Assembly: GCF_003003035.1 (NCBI RefSeq)
Contig: NZ_PVTS01000001.1
Coordinates: 248,001-312,000, forward strand
Direction: 5' to 3'
Source of the DNA: Marinilabilia salmonicolor
Lineage (GTDB): Bacteria > Bacteroidota > Bacteroidia > Bacteroidales > Marinilabiliaceae
Length of the DNA: 64,000 bases
In this document: positions 1 to 8,700 of the stretch, piece after piece
Position numbering within the stretch: position 1 is the first letter of the stretch
How the letters are laid out: every line of letters begins with the position of its first letter
Notes under the pieces: model-generated
Databases searched by the model: none
The model's input: only the letters and a program-made list of their open reading frames with translations
What the model was told of the DNA's origin: nothing
Made by a program: the position numbers and the translations under genes

Positions 1-64
1 AAACCTGTGTGTGGGTGCTGGTGAGGCAATAAGTGAAAACGGGTTTTCAGTCGCTGGGGTTTGT

Positions 65-72
65 TATCTTTG
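65..72 (+). promoter_or_regulatory. Predicted -7 box (TATCTTTG) of the MATE gene
   Basis: TATCTTTG fits the Bacteroidota sigma-factor -7 consensus TAnnTTTG. Transcription would start near base 79, so the leader element that follows would form the 5' untranslated region. No exact TTTG -33 box is present; a TTTTC stretch lies about 17 bases upstream. Confidence 0.55.
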
Positions 73-91
73 CACTCTTCAACTCGTTATC

Positions 92-175
92 GAATGAAAC
101 GAATTGCCACAAGAGGAAATGTATAAGTTCCTTAATGCGAGTTCCATTGGGCCATTATAGACAAATTTTTTTCTA
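92..175 (+). repeat. Leader element copy A, ending at the MATE start codon
   Basis: It opens with GAATGAAACGA, carries CACAAGAGGAAATGT in the middle and AATGCGAGTTCCATT near the end, and finishes in a T-rich tract directly before ATG. The same blocks in the same order occur at 18413-18510 and, less completely, at 18273-18363; the last third recurs at 25449-25496. The 5' block ATGAAAC can pair with the 3' block GTTCCAT (one A-C mismatch), followed by a tandem GA/GA mismatch. Function is unknown. Confidence 0.6.
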
Positions 176-1465
176 ATGAACAAAGAAATACTCCGGCTTG
201 CAGTACCAAATATCCTGACGAACCTCACGGTTCCGTTGCTTAGCATGGTTGATCTCTATCTGATGGGGCATCTCAATTCCACACTTTTTATGGGAGCCGT
301 CGCATTGGGAGGGGTAATTTTTAATTTTGTCTATTGGGGATTTGCTTTTCTGCGCATGAGTATGAGTGGAGTGGCCGCCCAATCGTTTGGTCGGGGAAAC
401 CGACAGGAGATGGCGCTGGTTCTGCAGCGCGGGCTAATGGTGGCTTTTTCAGGGGCAGCTCTTTTATTGGTATTTCAGGGGCCTGTGGGTGATTTCAGTT
501 TTTGGCTGCTGGAAGGTTCTGAGGAGGTAAAAGTTATTGCCCGGGACTATTATGCTATTCGAATATGGGCTGCGCCTGCAGCTATTTCACTGATGGTTTT
601 TTATGGATGGTTTCTTGGAATGCAGAATGCTTTATATCCGATGTTGATCTCCGTGAGCGTGAATTTGCTGAATGTTTTGAGCAGTGTTGTGTTTGTGCAG
701 GTATTGGGACTAAAAGCTGAAGGGGTGGCGCTTGGCTCAGTAATTGGTCAGTATGCCGGTCTTGTTATAGCGTTGATATTGTTTTTCAGAAAATATCAAT
801 GGGCCTGGCATTTTTTCACTTCGAGGTTGGAGCTTTTGCGCGTGGGATTTTCGAAGTTTATGAATGTGAGCGGGGATATTTTTATTCGTACCCTCAGTGT
901 GATAGCTGTGTTTACTTTTTTTACATCGCGCTCCGCCGGTATTGGGGATGTTACCCTTGCAGCCAATAGTGCCTTGCTTCAGTTTGCTTTGTTGTTTTCT
1001 TATTTTTTGGATGGTTTTGCATTTGCAGCTGAGGCCATGGTAGGGCGCTGGTTTGGAGCCAACGACAAAAGAACCTTGAGAAAAACCATCGGGTTTCTTT
1101 TTTACTGGGGCTTTGGATTGGGAGCTTTGTTCACCGTGCTTTATGCAGTTGCCGGCGACCAGTTGCTTCACTTTTTTACCGATCAGCAAGAGGTTGTGGA
1201 CAGGGGGAGTGATTTTCTATGGTGGGTTGTTTTTCTTCCTTTGGTAAGTTTTGCTTCTTATATCTGGGATGGGGTTTATATTGGAGCGACTGCCTCAGTT
1301 CCTATGCGCAACAGTATGGTCATTGCTGCCGCATGCTTCTTTTTTCTTCCATTTTTTGTGCTTTTCCCGTATTTGGGGAATCATGCCTTGTGGCTGGGGA
1401 TGTTACTGTTTATGCTGGCGCGGGGGGTAATTCTTACCATTTTGTTTCCCCGGTTATTGAGGTGA
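176..1465 (+). CDS. MATE family multidrug/metabolite efflux transporter
   Basis: This 429-residue integral membrane protein begins MNKEILRLAVPNILTNLTVP, a typical start for MATE antiporters (DinF/NorM-like), which export cationic compounds using a proton or sodium gradient. About twelve hydrophobic segments run through the whole length, in two similar halves. The ATG at 176 follows directly on a repeated leader element and has no Shine-Dalgarno site, as is usual in this phylum. It is monocistronic on the plus strand and ends four bases from the end of the opposing lipid-transport operon. The substrate cannot be told from sequence. Confidence 0.9.
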   Translation: MNKEILRLAVPNILTNLTVPLLSMVDLYLMGHLNSTLFMGAVALGGVIFNFVYWGFAFLRMSMSGVAAQSFGRGNRQEMALVLQRGLMVAFSGAALLLVFQGPVGDFSFWLLEGSEEVKVIARDYYAIRIWAAPAAISLMVFYGWFLGMQNALYPMLISVSVNLLNVLSSVVFVQVLGLKAEGVALGSVIGQYAGLVIALILFFRKYQWAWHFFTSRLELLRVGFSKFMNVSGDIFIRTLSVIAVFTFFTSRSAGIGDVTLAANSALLQFALLFSYFLDGFAFAAEAMVGRWFGANDKRTLRKTIGFLFYWGFGLGALFTVLYAVAGDQLLHFFTDQQEVVDRGSDFLWWVVFLPLVSFASYIWDGVYIGATASVPMRNSMVIAAACFFFLPFFVLFPYLGNHALWLGMLLFMLARGVILTILFPRLLR

Positions 1466-1469
1466 AGTG

Positions 1470-2225
1470 TTATCCTTTTTTACCTCCTGTTCCTACCGTA
1501 AAAAAGTCTTTAAGCGATGGGAGAGGTGATTTTCTGGCTTCTTCCAGCGTCCCGTCAAAGCCAATAACGCCATCTTCCACAAAAAGTATCTTGTCGGCGA
1601 TTCTCAGAATACTGGAGACTTCGTGAGTGACCATTACTACAGTCATTCCCAGTTGATCCCGTAGCTTCAGTATAAGTTCATCCAGTGCTGCCAGTGATAC
1701 AGGGTCCAAACCCGCTCCCGGTTCATCACAGAAAAGGACGGGAGGATCCAGAATAATGGCTCTTGCAAGCGCTGCCCGCTTCAGCATTCCGCCGCTCAAT
1801 TGTGAGGGGTACAGATAATAGGCGTCTTCCAGATTGACCAGGTTAAGTTTGGTTCTGACCATCTCTTCAATCAGTTGTGGGGGGAGGTCGGTGTGCTGTT
1901 CCAGAGGAAGTGCCACATTATCACCAACGGTAAGGGAGTTCAACAATGCTCCGTTTTGATAAAACACGCCCAGTTTGAGATAAAAATCAAGCTCATCTTT
2001 TTCTTTAAGGGTGGCAATGTCCTGGTCTAACAAATTGACAACACCGGCTTCTACAGGAAACAGCCCCAGTATGTGTTTGAGTATGGTACTTTTTCCTGAG
2101 CCACTGCCTCCGAGAATGACTGTTACATCTCCCTGTGTGATCGTAAAAGATACGTCTTTCAGCACTTCGCGGTCATCAAAGGTGACTTTCAGATGATTGA
2201 TTTCTATTATCTTATTTTCTTTCAT
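1470..2225 (-). CDS. MlaF-like ABC transporter ATP-binding protein
   Basis: This 251-residue cytoplasmic ATPase powers the MCE/Mla-type phospholipid transporter encoded just upstream. It shows Walker A GGSGSGKST near residue 38, signature LSGGMLKRAALARA, Walker B VLFCDEPGAGLDP and a switch His in VTHEVSS. The LSGGM signature and GAGLDP loop are typical of MlaF (COG1127) rather than other ABC classes. It is the last gene of a minus-strand operon (MCE protein, lipoprotein, permease, ATPase), 15 bases after the permease gene. No clear terminator lies between it and the convergent MATE gene. Confidence 0.92.
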   Translation of the reverse strand: MKENKIIEINHLKVTFDDREVLKDVSFTITQGDVTVILGGSGSGKSTILKHILGLFPVEAGVVNLLDQDIATLKEKDELDFYLKLGVFYQNGALLNSLTVGDNVALPLEQHTDLPPQLIEEMVRTKLNLVNLEDAYYLYPSQLSGGMLKRAALARAIILDPPVLFCDEPGAGLDPVSLAALDELILKLRDQLGMTVVMVTHEVSSILRIADKILFVEDGVIGFDGTLEEARKSPLPSLKDFFTVGTGGKKG

Positions 2226-2240
2226 GTTGTTGTCTGTGAA

Positions 2241-3356
2241 CTAATAAAACATCAGCCCAAGAATACTGTCAGCGATAATGACCAGGGTGATGGCGGCAAC
2301 TACAGAGCTGGTTGTGGAGCGTCCGACTCCCTCTGCCCCCTCTTCTACTTTAAAACCAAAAAATGCCCCTGTTACCACAATGATCAAGGCGAATACGATG
2401 CTTTTTATCAAGCCGGTAAGAATGTCTTTCTGGTAGAGTGCTTCCGGCATCCGGTTGAAAAATATTTCCGGTGTGATGTCCAGATACAAATAGGCCGCGA
2501 GGGCGCCACCTGCAATGCCTGAGATGCTCGCCAGAATCGTCAGAAAAGGAAGGGTAATCAGACTTCCGTATATTTTTGGAATTACCACAAACCGGAGCGG
2601 ATTGAGTCCCATGGTTTTCAGGGCATCCAGTTCTGAGGTCACTTTCATGGTGGCAATTTCTGCTGCAATGGCTGAGCCGCTCCTGCCCGCCACCAGAATA
2701 GCAGTAATCAGAGGCCCCATTTCGGCCATCATAGCAATTACCGTAAGGTCAACAATGTAAATGTTGGCACCAAAATTTCTTAATTGCGAGGAGGATTGCA
2801 ATGCCAGTACCAGACCAATTATGAAAGCCATTGAAGCGACAATTGGCAATGCATTAACTCCGATTGACACGGCCTGATTGAGAAATTCACCTCTTCGTCG
2901 TTGTTTGCTGTTGAAGACATCTTTGACCGACCAGAACAATATGTCTGAAACGAGATAAAAGAAGGTGACGATATATTCATTAAAGATGTGAACTGCGCTG
3001 TCGCCCAAACGATAGAATAAGGGCTCCTTTTTTCCGGGAGCCACCGTTTTGTTTTCTACCGGTCGGAAGAGTTCAAGTTTGTTACTGATTTCTTCGGTTG
3101 TGTCTTCAATATTTAATGTAATGTTGTGTTGCTGAGCTGTTTTTTGTAATGAATGAAGCGCTAAGGCTCCGGCACTGTCCAGCCTGGTTACACCGGACAA
3201 GTTGAGCGAGAAGCCGGTGCCGGGATTCGAGCGGAAAAAGGTCTCCGCATCATGAAGGAAACCGGAACTGTTGTAGATGTTCAAGGGTCCGGAAACATAA
3301 ATGGTACTTCCTTCAAGATTGAAATATTGCGATGTATGGATGTTTTTTTGCTTCAC
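2241..3356 (-). CDS. MlaE-like permease with N-terminal STAS domain
   Basis: This 371-residue inner-membrane permease belongs to a retrograde or anterograde phospholipid ABC transporter. Residues from about 15 to 95 form a STAS domain (LSGVTRLDSAGALALHSLQ), the role played by the separate MlaB protein in E. coli. From about 110 onward is a MlaE permease (DUF140) with the conserved stretch ALQSSSQLRNFGAN and the EIATMKVTSELDALKTMGLN coupling helix that contacts the ATPase. The next gene begins 15 bases downstream. Fusion of MlaB and MlaE functions removes the need for a separate mlaB gene. Confidence 0.9.
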   Translation of the reverse strand: MKQKNIHTSQYFNLEGSTIYVSGPLNIYNSSGFLHDAETFFRSNPGTGFSLNLSGVTRLDSAGALALHSLQKTAQQHNITLNIEDTTEEISNKLELFRPVENKTVAPGKKEPLFYRLGDSAVHIFNEYIVTFFYLVSDILFWSVKDVFNSKQRRRGEFLNQAVSIGVNALPIVASMAFIIGLVLALQSSSQLRNFGANIYIVDLTVIAMMAEMGPLITAILVAGRSGSAIAAEIATMKVTSELDALKTMGLNPLRFVVIPKIYGSLITLPFLTILASISGIAGGALAAYLYLDITPEIFFNRMPEALYQKDILTGLIKSIVFALIIVVTGAFFGFKVEEGAEGVGRSTTSSVVAAITLVIIADSILGLMFY

Positions 3357-3362
3357 GCCCGG

Positions 3363-3977
3363 CTATTGATTTGACAAGGTTTCCTTTGTTTTTGATGCGA
3401 AAGCGGCCAGTTCTTCATGAAAAATAAGACTGATTTCTGAAGCCAGAAGGTTCAGGTCGCGTTCACGGAGTGGAGACTTCCTGTCGGCTGTATGTGTTAG
3501 TAAAATGGCATCGGTATCTACGTCAATGAGATCAAACTTCAGGTTCAGATGCGCTTCAAATGTTTTACGCTGCGAAGAGACCACCTCCAGATTAAATATG
3601 GTTGTCTGAAGCCGATAGTCGGGTGTTCGCTCCCAGAATCGGGCTGCAACTCTGGCAAATGTTCCCGATTCAGCAAGATAATCGATGATGATGGGGGTGA
3701 GAAAATCAGCCGGAGGGACTGCCCATTCATGGTTTCCGAAGTATCGCACCTGGTGAGAATTGTCCCGCAGAACAATGCGACGGGTATCAAAAGCCGGATA
3801 TACTTCCACCTCGTCCACTTCGCACCATGCATCCGGTTGGTGCATCGGGTCTGTCGAAATCATGGTAGAGTCATTCAGAGACTCAATGACATAGTATCTC
3901 TTTATAGCCTCTTTCTGAGATCCGCAGCCGGCCACTAAAAATGCAGTAATTAAGCTGAGTAGAATGGGTAGTCTCAT
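3363..3977 (-). CDS. ABC-type transport auxiliary lipoprotein (PqiC-like)
   Basis: This 204-residue predicted lipoprotein has the signal sequence MRLPILLSLITAFLVAGC with lipobox LVAGC and acylated Cys18. The mature part starts KRYYVIE and continues with a VEVYPAFDTRRIVLRD stretch, matching the ABC_trans_aux (PqiC/DUF330) family, which partners MCE proteins at the outer membrane. It sits one base after the MCE gene and six bases before the permease gene. It probably replaces the soluble MlaC shuttle, for which no gene is seen here. The family call is moderately sure; the lipid-handling role comes from context. Confidence 0.78.
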   Translation of the reverse strand: MRLPILLSLITAFLVAGCGSQKEAIKRYYVIESLNDSTMISTDPMHQPDAWCEVDEVEVYPAFDTRRIVLRDNSHQVRYFGNHEWAVPPADFLTPIIIDYLAESGTFARVAARFWERTPDYRLQTTIFNLEVVSSQRKTFEAHLNLKFDLIDVDTDAILLTHTADRKSPLRERDLNLLASEISLIFHEELAAFASKTKETLSNQ

Positions 3978-3978
3978 A

Positions 3979-4983
3979 TCAATTTTTTAATTGTTCGTCG
4001 GGAAGGTTTTTCTGTTTGTTTTTCCGGATAAGCAAAGACGGGTTGTTGTTGATTTTTCTTGAAGCCTCATCCAGATTGCGTAAAGTGGATTTTAGTAATT
4101 CCTGACTTTCCACAAAATCACGGGTTCCCTGATTTATATCGTCATCTACCTTGATGAGCAAATCCTGTGTGCGGGCAACTACTCCTGCCAATTCTTCAAT
4201 CAGTCGAGTTATGTCAGATTCATTAAGTTTCCGGGTAATGTCCCGTGTATTGCCGATGATGTCAGCAATGGAGTCGCTGTCAATAAGTTTGTTGACTTTT
4301 TGGAGTGTTTCGTCCAGCGCAATGCTTGAACCCAGCAAATTTTCACTGATTTTGTTGGCATTTCGTATAGCTGATTCAACATCTGACTGATTGTTGTCAA
4401 TCAGTGAGTCAAGCCGCAAAATGGTTCGGTCGGCATCCAGCGTTAGTTCATTGAAATTGCTGAGCAGCCGGGGCAGTTTTGAGAGTGTGTCAGGATGTGT
4501 AATCACCAATAAATTGTTGAGTACGTTCTCTACTTTTGTGGCAATAACTTCGGCTTTTCCTGTAATTTCAGATGTGAGAGAACTCCCGGGCTGAATGTAT
4601 GAGCCGGGAGAAAGAAGGTTGGCTTCGTTAGTTCCACCTCTGATTTCAATGGCTTTCATGCCTGTTATCCCAAGTGAAACTATTTCTGCCTTTGAATCTT
4701 CCTTGATGGGGGTTCCCGGCTTTAATGACAATTCAACTACGATGCTGGTGACATCTTTGGGGTTTATGTTGATGTTAGATATGGTTCCAACGTTTATCCC
4801 CAGGTACTTCACAGTGCTTCCGACCTCCATGCCGCTGACCGATACATCCTGAAAGGATACATAATAGGTGTCGGTTTTTTCAAAAAACTCACGGGCTGTG
4901 AAGAATGCAATTAAAAAAATGAACATAGCCGAGCCCGCCAGTATAAATATTCCAAGTCTGATCTTTTTCGAACGGTTTTCCAT
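3979..4983 (-). CDS. MlaD-like MCE domain protein
   Basis: This 334-residue protein is anchored by one transmembrane helix at residues 9-31, followed by an MCE domain at about 37-115 with VGSTVKYLGINVGTI and the LGITGMKAIEIRGG motif. A long C-terminal helical tail (150-310) could form a periplasmic bridge. MCE proteins form hexameric rings that pass lipids between the membranes. It is the first gene of the minus-strand transporter operon and has a predicted TAnnTTTG promoter at 5040-5047. At about 330 residues it is longer than E. coli MlaD (183 residues), as is common for Bacteroidota members. Confidence 0.9.
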   Translation of the reverse strand: MENRSKKIRLGIFILAGSAMFIFLIAFFTAREFFEKTDTYYVSFQDVSVSGMEVGSTVKYLGINVGTISNININPKDVTSIVVELSLKPGTPIKEDSKAEIVSLGITGMKAIEIRGGTNEANLLSPGSYIQPGSSLTSEITGKAEVIATKVENVLNNLLVITHPDTLSKLPRLLSNFNELTLDADRTILRLDSLIDNNQSDVESAIRNANKISENLLGSSIALDETLQKVNKLIDSDSIADIIGNTRDITRKLNESDITRLIEELAGVVARTQDLLIKVDDDINQGTRDFVESQELLKSTLRNLDEASRKINNNPSLLIRKNKQKNLPDEQLKN

Positions 4984-5039
4984 AGTTTGCCTGTAAGGGT
5001 TGTGCTGACCTTAATATGCTTTTGCTTTCAGGTTTAACT

Positions 5040-5047
5040 CAAAGATA
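5040..5047 (-). promoter_or_regulatory. Predicted -7 box (TATCTTTG) of the MCE operon
   Basis: Read on the minus strand the sequence is TATCTTTG, an exact TAnnTTTG match lying 57 bases before the MCE-protein start codon. The corresponding -33 region falls in the end of the 96-residue gene upstream and shows no exact TTTG. Confidence 0.5.
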
Positions 5048-5054
5048 ATCGTTT

Positions 5055-5345
5055 TTATTTTCTATCCGGTATTTTCCTGATGGTTTCTATGGCTTGTGAA
5101 TGCTCGGAATTGAAAGACATGACCAAGGTCCCTTTAGTGCCATCATTGGATTCTATGGCAAAGCAGATCATCTCGTCTGCAGGGTCGGTTGGCCCTTCAA
5201 AGCGATAAGACTGAACAATTTTAAGTTGTTCGGGATTGAATTTCTTCTTGCTCCTCAGGGCTTCTATGCACTCTTCGGTGGCGCGAAAATCTTCGGTAAA
5301 ACCGTCCTTGTTTAGTTTGTTGATTGCTTCTGATAAAGTATCCAT
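5055..5345 (-). CDS. Small conserved protein of unknown function
   Basis: This 96-residue soluble acidic protein begins MDTLSEAINKLNKDGFTEDF and contains YRFEGPTDPADEMICFAIES. It resembles a family of about 100-residue Bacteroidota proteins sometimes labelled 'phosphoribosylpyrophosphate synthetase', but it is far too short for that enzyme and shows no PRPP-binding motif, so that label should not be carried over. There is no signal peptide or membrane segment. It follows the D-lactate dehydrogenase gene by 11 bases on the minus strand and is probably co-transcribed with it. Confidence 0.7.
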   Translation of the reverse strand: MDTLSEAINKLNKDGFTEDFRATEECIEALRSKKKFNPEQLKIVQSYRFEGPTDPADEMICFAIESNDGTKGTLVMSFNSEHSQAIETIRKIPDRK

Positions 5346-5356
5346 AATGTTTTGTT

Positions 5357-6355
5357 TTAAGGTTTGGGAACTATTTCGTTTTCAAGTGGTTTTCCCTCTT
5401 TGAAGTCTTGAATGTTTTGAACCGTTGTAGTTGCTATCTGCTCCAGTGCCTCTCTGGTAAAGAACGCTTGATGCGAGGTGATCAATACATTGGGAAAACT
5501 CATCAGCCGCATGATATCTTCATCCTGGATGATGTTTTCAGAAAGATCATTAAAGAATAATCCTTCCTCTTGTTCATAAACATCAATGCCCAGGTAGCCA
5601 ATATGTCCTTTTTTTAAACCTTTGATGGCATCTTTGGTCTTGATAAGTGCCCCGCGGCTGGTGTTTATAAGCATAACCCCGGGTTTCATTTGCTTAATGG
5701 TTGCCTTGTTAATCAGATGTTTTGATTCCGGGGTGAGCGGACAATGAAGTGAAATAATATCTGATTGTTCCAGCAATTGTTGAATCTCCATATATTTCAC
5801 CCCTTTACTTTTTAAATCGTCATTGGGGTAGGGGTCCTGAGCAATAACATTGCAGCCAAGACCAATCATGTTTGTGCAAAATTCGGCCCCTATCTTCCCG
5901 GTTCCTATAACGCCTACAGTTTTTCCCTTGAGGTTAAATCCGGTAAGTCGTTCCAGCGAGAAATTACTTTCCCGCACACGGTTGTATGCTTTGTGCGTTT
6001 TTCGGTTAAGCGTGAGAATCAGAGCTAAAGCATGCTCGGCTACTGCGCTTGGTGAATATGCCGGAACTCTAACTACTTTAATGTTGTGTTTTTGTGCCGC
6101 TTCCAGATTGACATTGTTGAATCCGGCACAGCGGAGAGCGATGAGCTTAACCCCTTTTTCTGCAATGCTTTTGATGACGTCTGCATCCAATTTGTCGTTA
6201 ACAAAAACACAAACGCCCTGATGTCCTTTCGTAAGTTCAGTCGTTTCGCAGTTCAGTGTGCCATCAAAGAATGTTAACTCAATGTCTGATTCTTTATTGA
6301 CGTTCTTAAAATATTCTTTGTCATAAGATTTTGTATTAAAAAAGGCTATTTTCAT
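5357..6355 (-). CDS. ldhA: D-lactate dehydrogenase (2-hydroxyacid dehydrogenase family)
   Basis: This 332-residue NAD-dependent enzyme reduces pyruvate to D-lactate in fermentation. The Rossmann motif GTGKIG is at residues 151-156. The catalytic Arg234 (NTSRGAL), an acidic residue in EQEEG (263-264) and His295 (TSHQAFFT) are all present, and length and spacing match LdhA. It is the first gene of a probable two-gene unit with the small protein downstream. Its 180-base leader contains a perfect 12-bp palindrome (6427-6438) and, further up, the terminator of the EF-G-like gene. Other 2-hydroxyacid substrates cannot be excluded. Confidence 0.88.
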   Translation of the reverse strand: MKIAFFNTKSYDKEYFKNVNKESDIELTFFDGTLNCETTELTKGHQGVCVFVNDKLDADVIKSIAEKGVKLIALRCAGFNNVNLEAAQKHNIKVVRVPAYSPSAVAEHALALILTLNRKTHKAYNRVRESNFSLERLTGFNLKGKTVGVIGTGKIGAEFCTNMIGLGCNVIAQDPYPNDDLKSKGVKYMEIQQLLEQSDIISLHCPLTPESKHLINKATIKQMKPGVMLINTSRGALIKTKDAIKGLKKGHIGYLGIDVYEQEEGLFFNDLSENIIQDEDIMRLMSFPNVLITSHQAFFTREALEQIATTTVQNIQDFKEGKPLENEIVPKP

Positions 6356-6426
6356 AAAGTGCCGTTTTATTGGTTCTTTGGGTTATCTGTTTTCTGCTTA
6401 AAAGTTGTATTTGCTTTTTATTATGT

Positions 6427-6438
6427 GTCTGATCAGAC
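6427..6438. promoter_or_regulatory. 12-bp perfect palindrome upstream of ldhA
   Basis: GTCTGATCAGAC reads the same on both strands and lies 72 bases before the ldhA start codon. It could be an operator; no regulator can be assigned. Confidence 0.3.
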
Positions 6439-6486
6439 CTTGTTAAATTAACCTCTTCGCGGGGTTTAATGTTCGATAAGTTAAAC

Positions 6487-6518
6487 AAAAAAGGGTGCCC
6501 CTGCAAGAGACACCCTTT
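6487..6518 (-). terminator. Rho-independent terminator of the EF-G-like gene
   Basis: On the minus strand AAAGGGTG (6511-6518) pairs perfectly with CACCCTTT (6490-6497) across a 13-base loop, and the stem runs into TTTTTTG. It lies 20 bases past the stop codon of the gene at 6538-8700. Confidence 0.85.
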
Positions 6519-6537
6519 CCGGAAAAAATGAAAAAGC

Positions 6538-8700
6538 TTATTCTTCTTTGTTTTTGGATGCTTTCTCGTAATCGGCAAGTAATTGTTCCTGTATTTCGGG
6601 CGGAACCTTCTCATACTTGCTGTATGACATTGTGTAGAAGGCACGACCACCGGTGAGTGAACTCAGTGATGTGGAGTATTTATTCATCTCTTTGAGGGGG
6701 ACCTTGGCTTTAATAACCTCAAAACCTTTCTCACTGTTCATTCCTTCGATGATGGCTCTTCGTCCCTGAAGGTCACTCATAACATCACCCATGCGATCAG
6801 AAGGAACTCTTACTTCCACATCATAAATGGGCTCCAGAATTTTTGGGCCTGCTTCTTTAAAAGCCTGACTGAAGGCGTGGCGCCCGGCCAGTTTGAAACT
6901 AATCTCGTTCGAGTCCACGGGGTGCATCTTACCGTCATATACACAAACCCTGATGTCACGGGCATAGGAGCCGGTAAGGGGGCCTTCTTCCATTTTTTCC
7001 ATCAAACCTTTCAGGATGGCGGGCATAAAGCGGTTGTCGATGGCACCACCCACGATACAGTTGCAGAAAACCAGTTTCCCACCCCAGTTGAGTTCTACCT
7101 CTTCCGTATTTCTTACGTTAACCTTAAATTCCTGTCCGTTGAATTTGTAAACAGTTGGAGCAGGCATGTCTTCGTAATAAGGCTCAATGATAAGGTGTAC
7201 TTCACCGAACTGTCCGGCGCCACCTGATTGTTTTTTATGCCGATAATCCGCCCGGGCCTGCTTGGTTATGGTTTCCCGGTATGGAATTTTAGGTGTTAAA
7301 AATTCGATGGGCAATTTGTCGTTATTCTCAATACGCCACTTCATTGTGTTAAGGTGAAATTCTCCCTGTCCGTGGACAAGGATCTGCTTCAACTCTTTGG
7401 AGTATTCTACCACAATGGTGGGGTCTTCTTCGTGCATACGCTGGAAAATTTCGCCCAGTCGTTCGTCATCACTCTCATTTACCGGCCGAACCGCCGTGCG
7501 GTATTTGGGATCCGGATATTTAATCGGTTCAAAAATATAGTTACAGCCTTTGGCGTTAAGCGTATGGTTGGTTTTTGTTTCTTTTAATTTAACGGTTGCT
7601 CCGATATCTCCTGCCTGAAGTTCTTCCACTTTATGACGGGTATTTCCTGCCACGCAATACAACTGAGACAATCTTTCCTTGCTTTCTCTGGTCATATTGT
7701 ACAAATCCATGCCTTCTGAAACTTTTCCCGACATCACTTTAAAGAAACTCACCTCGCCGAGGTGTGGTTCTATGCTTGTTTTGAAAACAAATATGGAGGC
7801 AGGCCCGTTGGGATCGCAGGGAACATCCTCTCCTTTATTGTTCTTTTTTGGAGGCATTTGTGATACCAATGGGATAATGTTGCCCAGAAACTCCATTAAT
7901 CGGCGAACGCCCATGTCTTTTACAGCTGAAACGCAAAATACCGGAAACAAGTCTCTTGCAACAAGTCCTTTGCGAATCCCGCGACGCATCTCTTCTTCGT
8001 CCAGAGATCCTTTTTCAAAAAATAGCTCCATCAGATCTTCATCATTCTCTGCAGCAGCCTCTACCAGTTCATTGTGTAACTGATCGGCTTTTGCTTTTTC
8101 GGCGTCAGGAATTTCCAGTATTTCGGGTTCTCCGCCATCGGGGCCCCATTTGTACATTTTCATTTTCAGGACATCCACCAAAGCATCAAATCCGGGACCT
8201 ACATTTACCGGGTATTGAACCACCACCACTTTTCGACCAAAAGCCTCTTTGGCCATATCCATGGTGTTGTCAAAATTGGCTTTTTCATGATCCAGCTGAT
8301 TGGCCACAAATATTACCGGTTTGTGGTAAGTATCTGTATAGCGAAACAGGTTTTCGGTACCTACTTCAACACCTTGTGCGGTATTGAGAACCACCAGCGC
8401 TGTGTCGGTTACATTCAGTGCGGTAATGGCGCCACTAATGAAGTCATCAGCTCCGGGAGCATCAATGAAATTTAACTTTTTCTCCTGCCACTCGGTAAAG
8501 AGTACCGACGAAAAAACCGAGTAGCCATATTCATGCTCTACCCGGTGATAATCAGATATTGTATTCTTGTTCTCAATATAACCTCTGCGGTTAACAACAC
8601 CACCCTCGAAAAGCATTGCTTCAGCAAGGGTGGTTTTTCCCGAGCCGCTGCTTCCAAGCAGCGATATGTTTTTGATTTGATCGGCCTGATATACTTTCAT
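6538..8700 (-). CDS. EF-G-like translation factor paralogue with degenerate GTPase motifs
   Basis: This 720-residue protein has full EF-G architecture (G domain, domain II, domains III-V), but its nucleotide-binding core departs from canonical EF-G. The P-loop is GSSGSGKTT (16-24) rather than AHIDAGKTT. The switch I RGIT is replaced by YGYS (58-61). DTPGH becomes DAPGA (80-84), losing the catalytic His, and NKxD becomes NQLD (134-137). The canonical fusA is present at 26711-28822. In Bacteroides a paralogue of this kind (EF-G2) has been reported to lack GTPase activity and to be needed for gut colonisation. This gene is monocistronic, with its own terminator and a long upstream region containing a MITE-like element. 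Confidence 0.85.
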   Translation of the reverse strand: MKVYQADQIKNISLLGSSGSGKTTLAEAMLFEGGVVNRRGYIENKNTISDYHRVEHEYGYSVFSSVLFTEWQEKKLNFIDAPGADDFISGAITALNVTDTALVVLNTAQGVEVGTENLFRYTDTYHKPVIFVANQLDHEKANFDNTMDMAKEAFGRKVVVVQYPVNVGPGFDALVDVLKMKMYKWGPDGGEPEILEIPDAEKAKADQLHNELVEAAAENDEDLMELFFEKGSLDEEEMRRGIRKGLVARDLFPVFCVSAVKDMGVRRLMEFLGNIIPLVSQMPPKKNNKGEDVPCDPNGPASIFVFKTSIEPHLGEVSFFKVMSGKVSEGMDLYNMTRESKERLSQLYCVAGNTRHKVEELQAGDIGATVKLKETKTNHTLNAKGCNYIFEPIKYPDPKYRTAVRPVNESDDERLGEIFQRMHEEDPTIVVEYSKELKQILVHGQGEFHLNTMKWRIENNDKLPIEFLTPKIPYRETITKQARADYRHKKQSGGAGQFGEVHLIIEPYYEDMPAPTVYKFNGQEFKVNVRNTEEVELNWGGKLVFCNCIVGGAIDNRFMPAILKGLMEKMEEGPLTGSYARDIRVCVYDGKMHPVDSNEISFKLAGRHAFSQAFKEAGPKILEPIYDVEVRVPSDRMGDVMSDLQGRRAIIEGMNSEKGFEVIKAKVPLKEMNKYSTSLSSLTGGRAFYTMSYSKYEKVPPEIQEQLLADYEKASKNKEE

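Noticed and set aside
737-1189. 150-codon antisense frame within the MATE gene
   Set aside because: It is a shadow of a strongly coding membrane protein and is Lys/Gln-rich without family resemblance.
5055-5345. Annotation of the 96-residue gene as PRPP synthetase
   Set aside because: The protein is less than a third of that enzyme's length and lacks its binding motifs.
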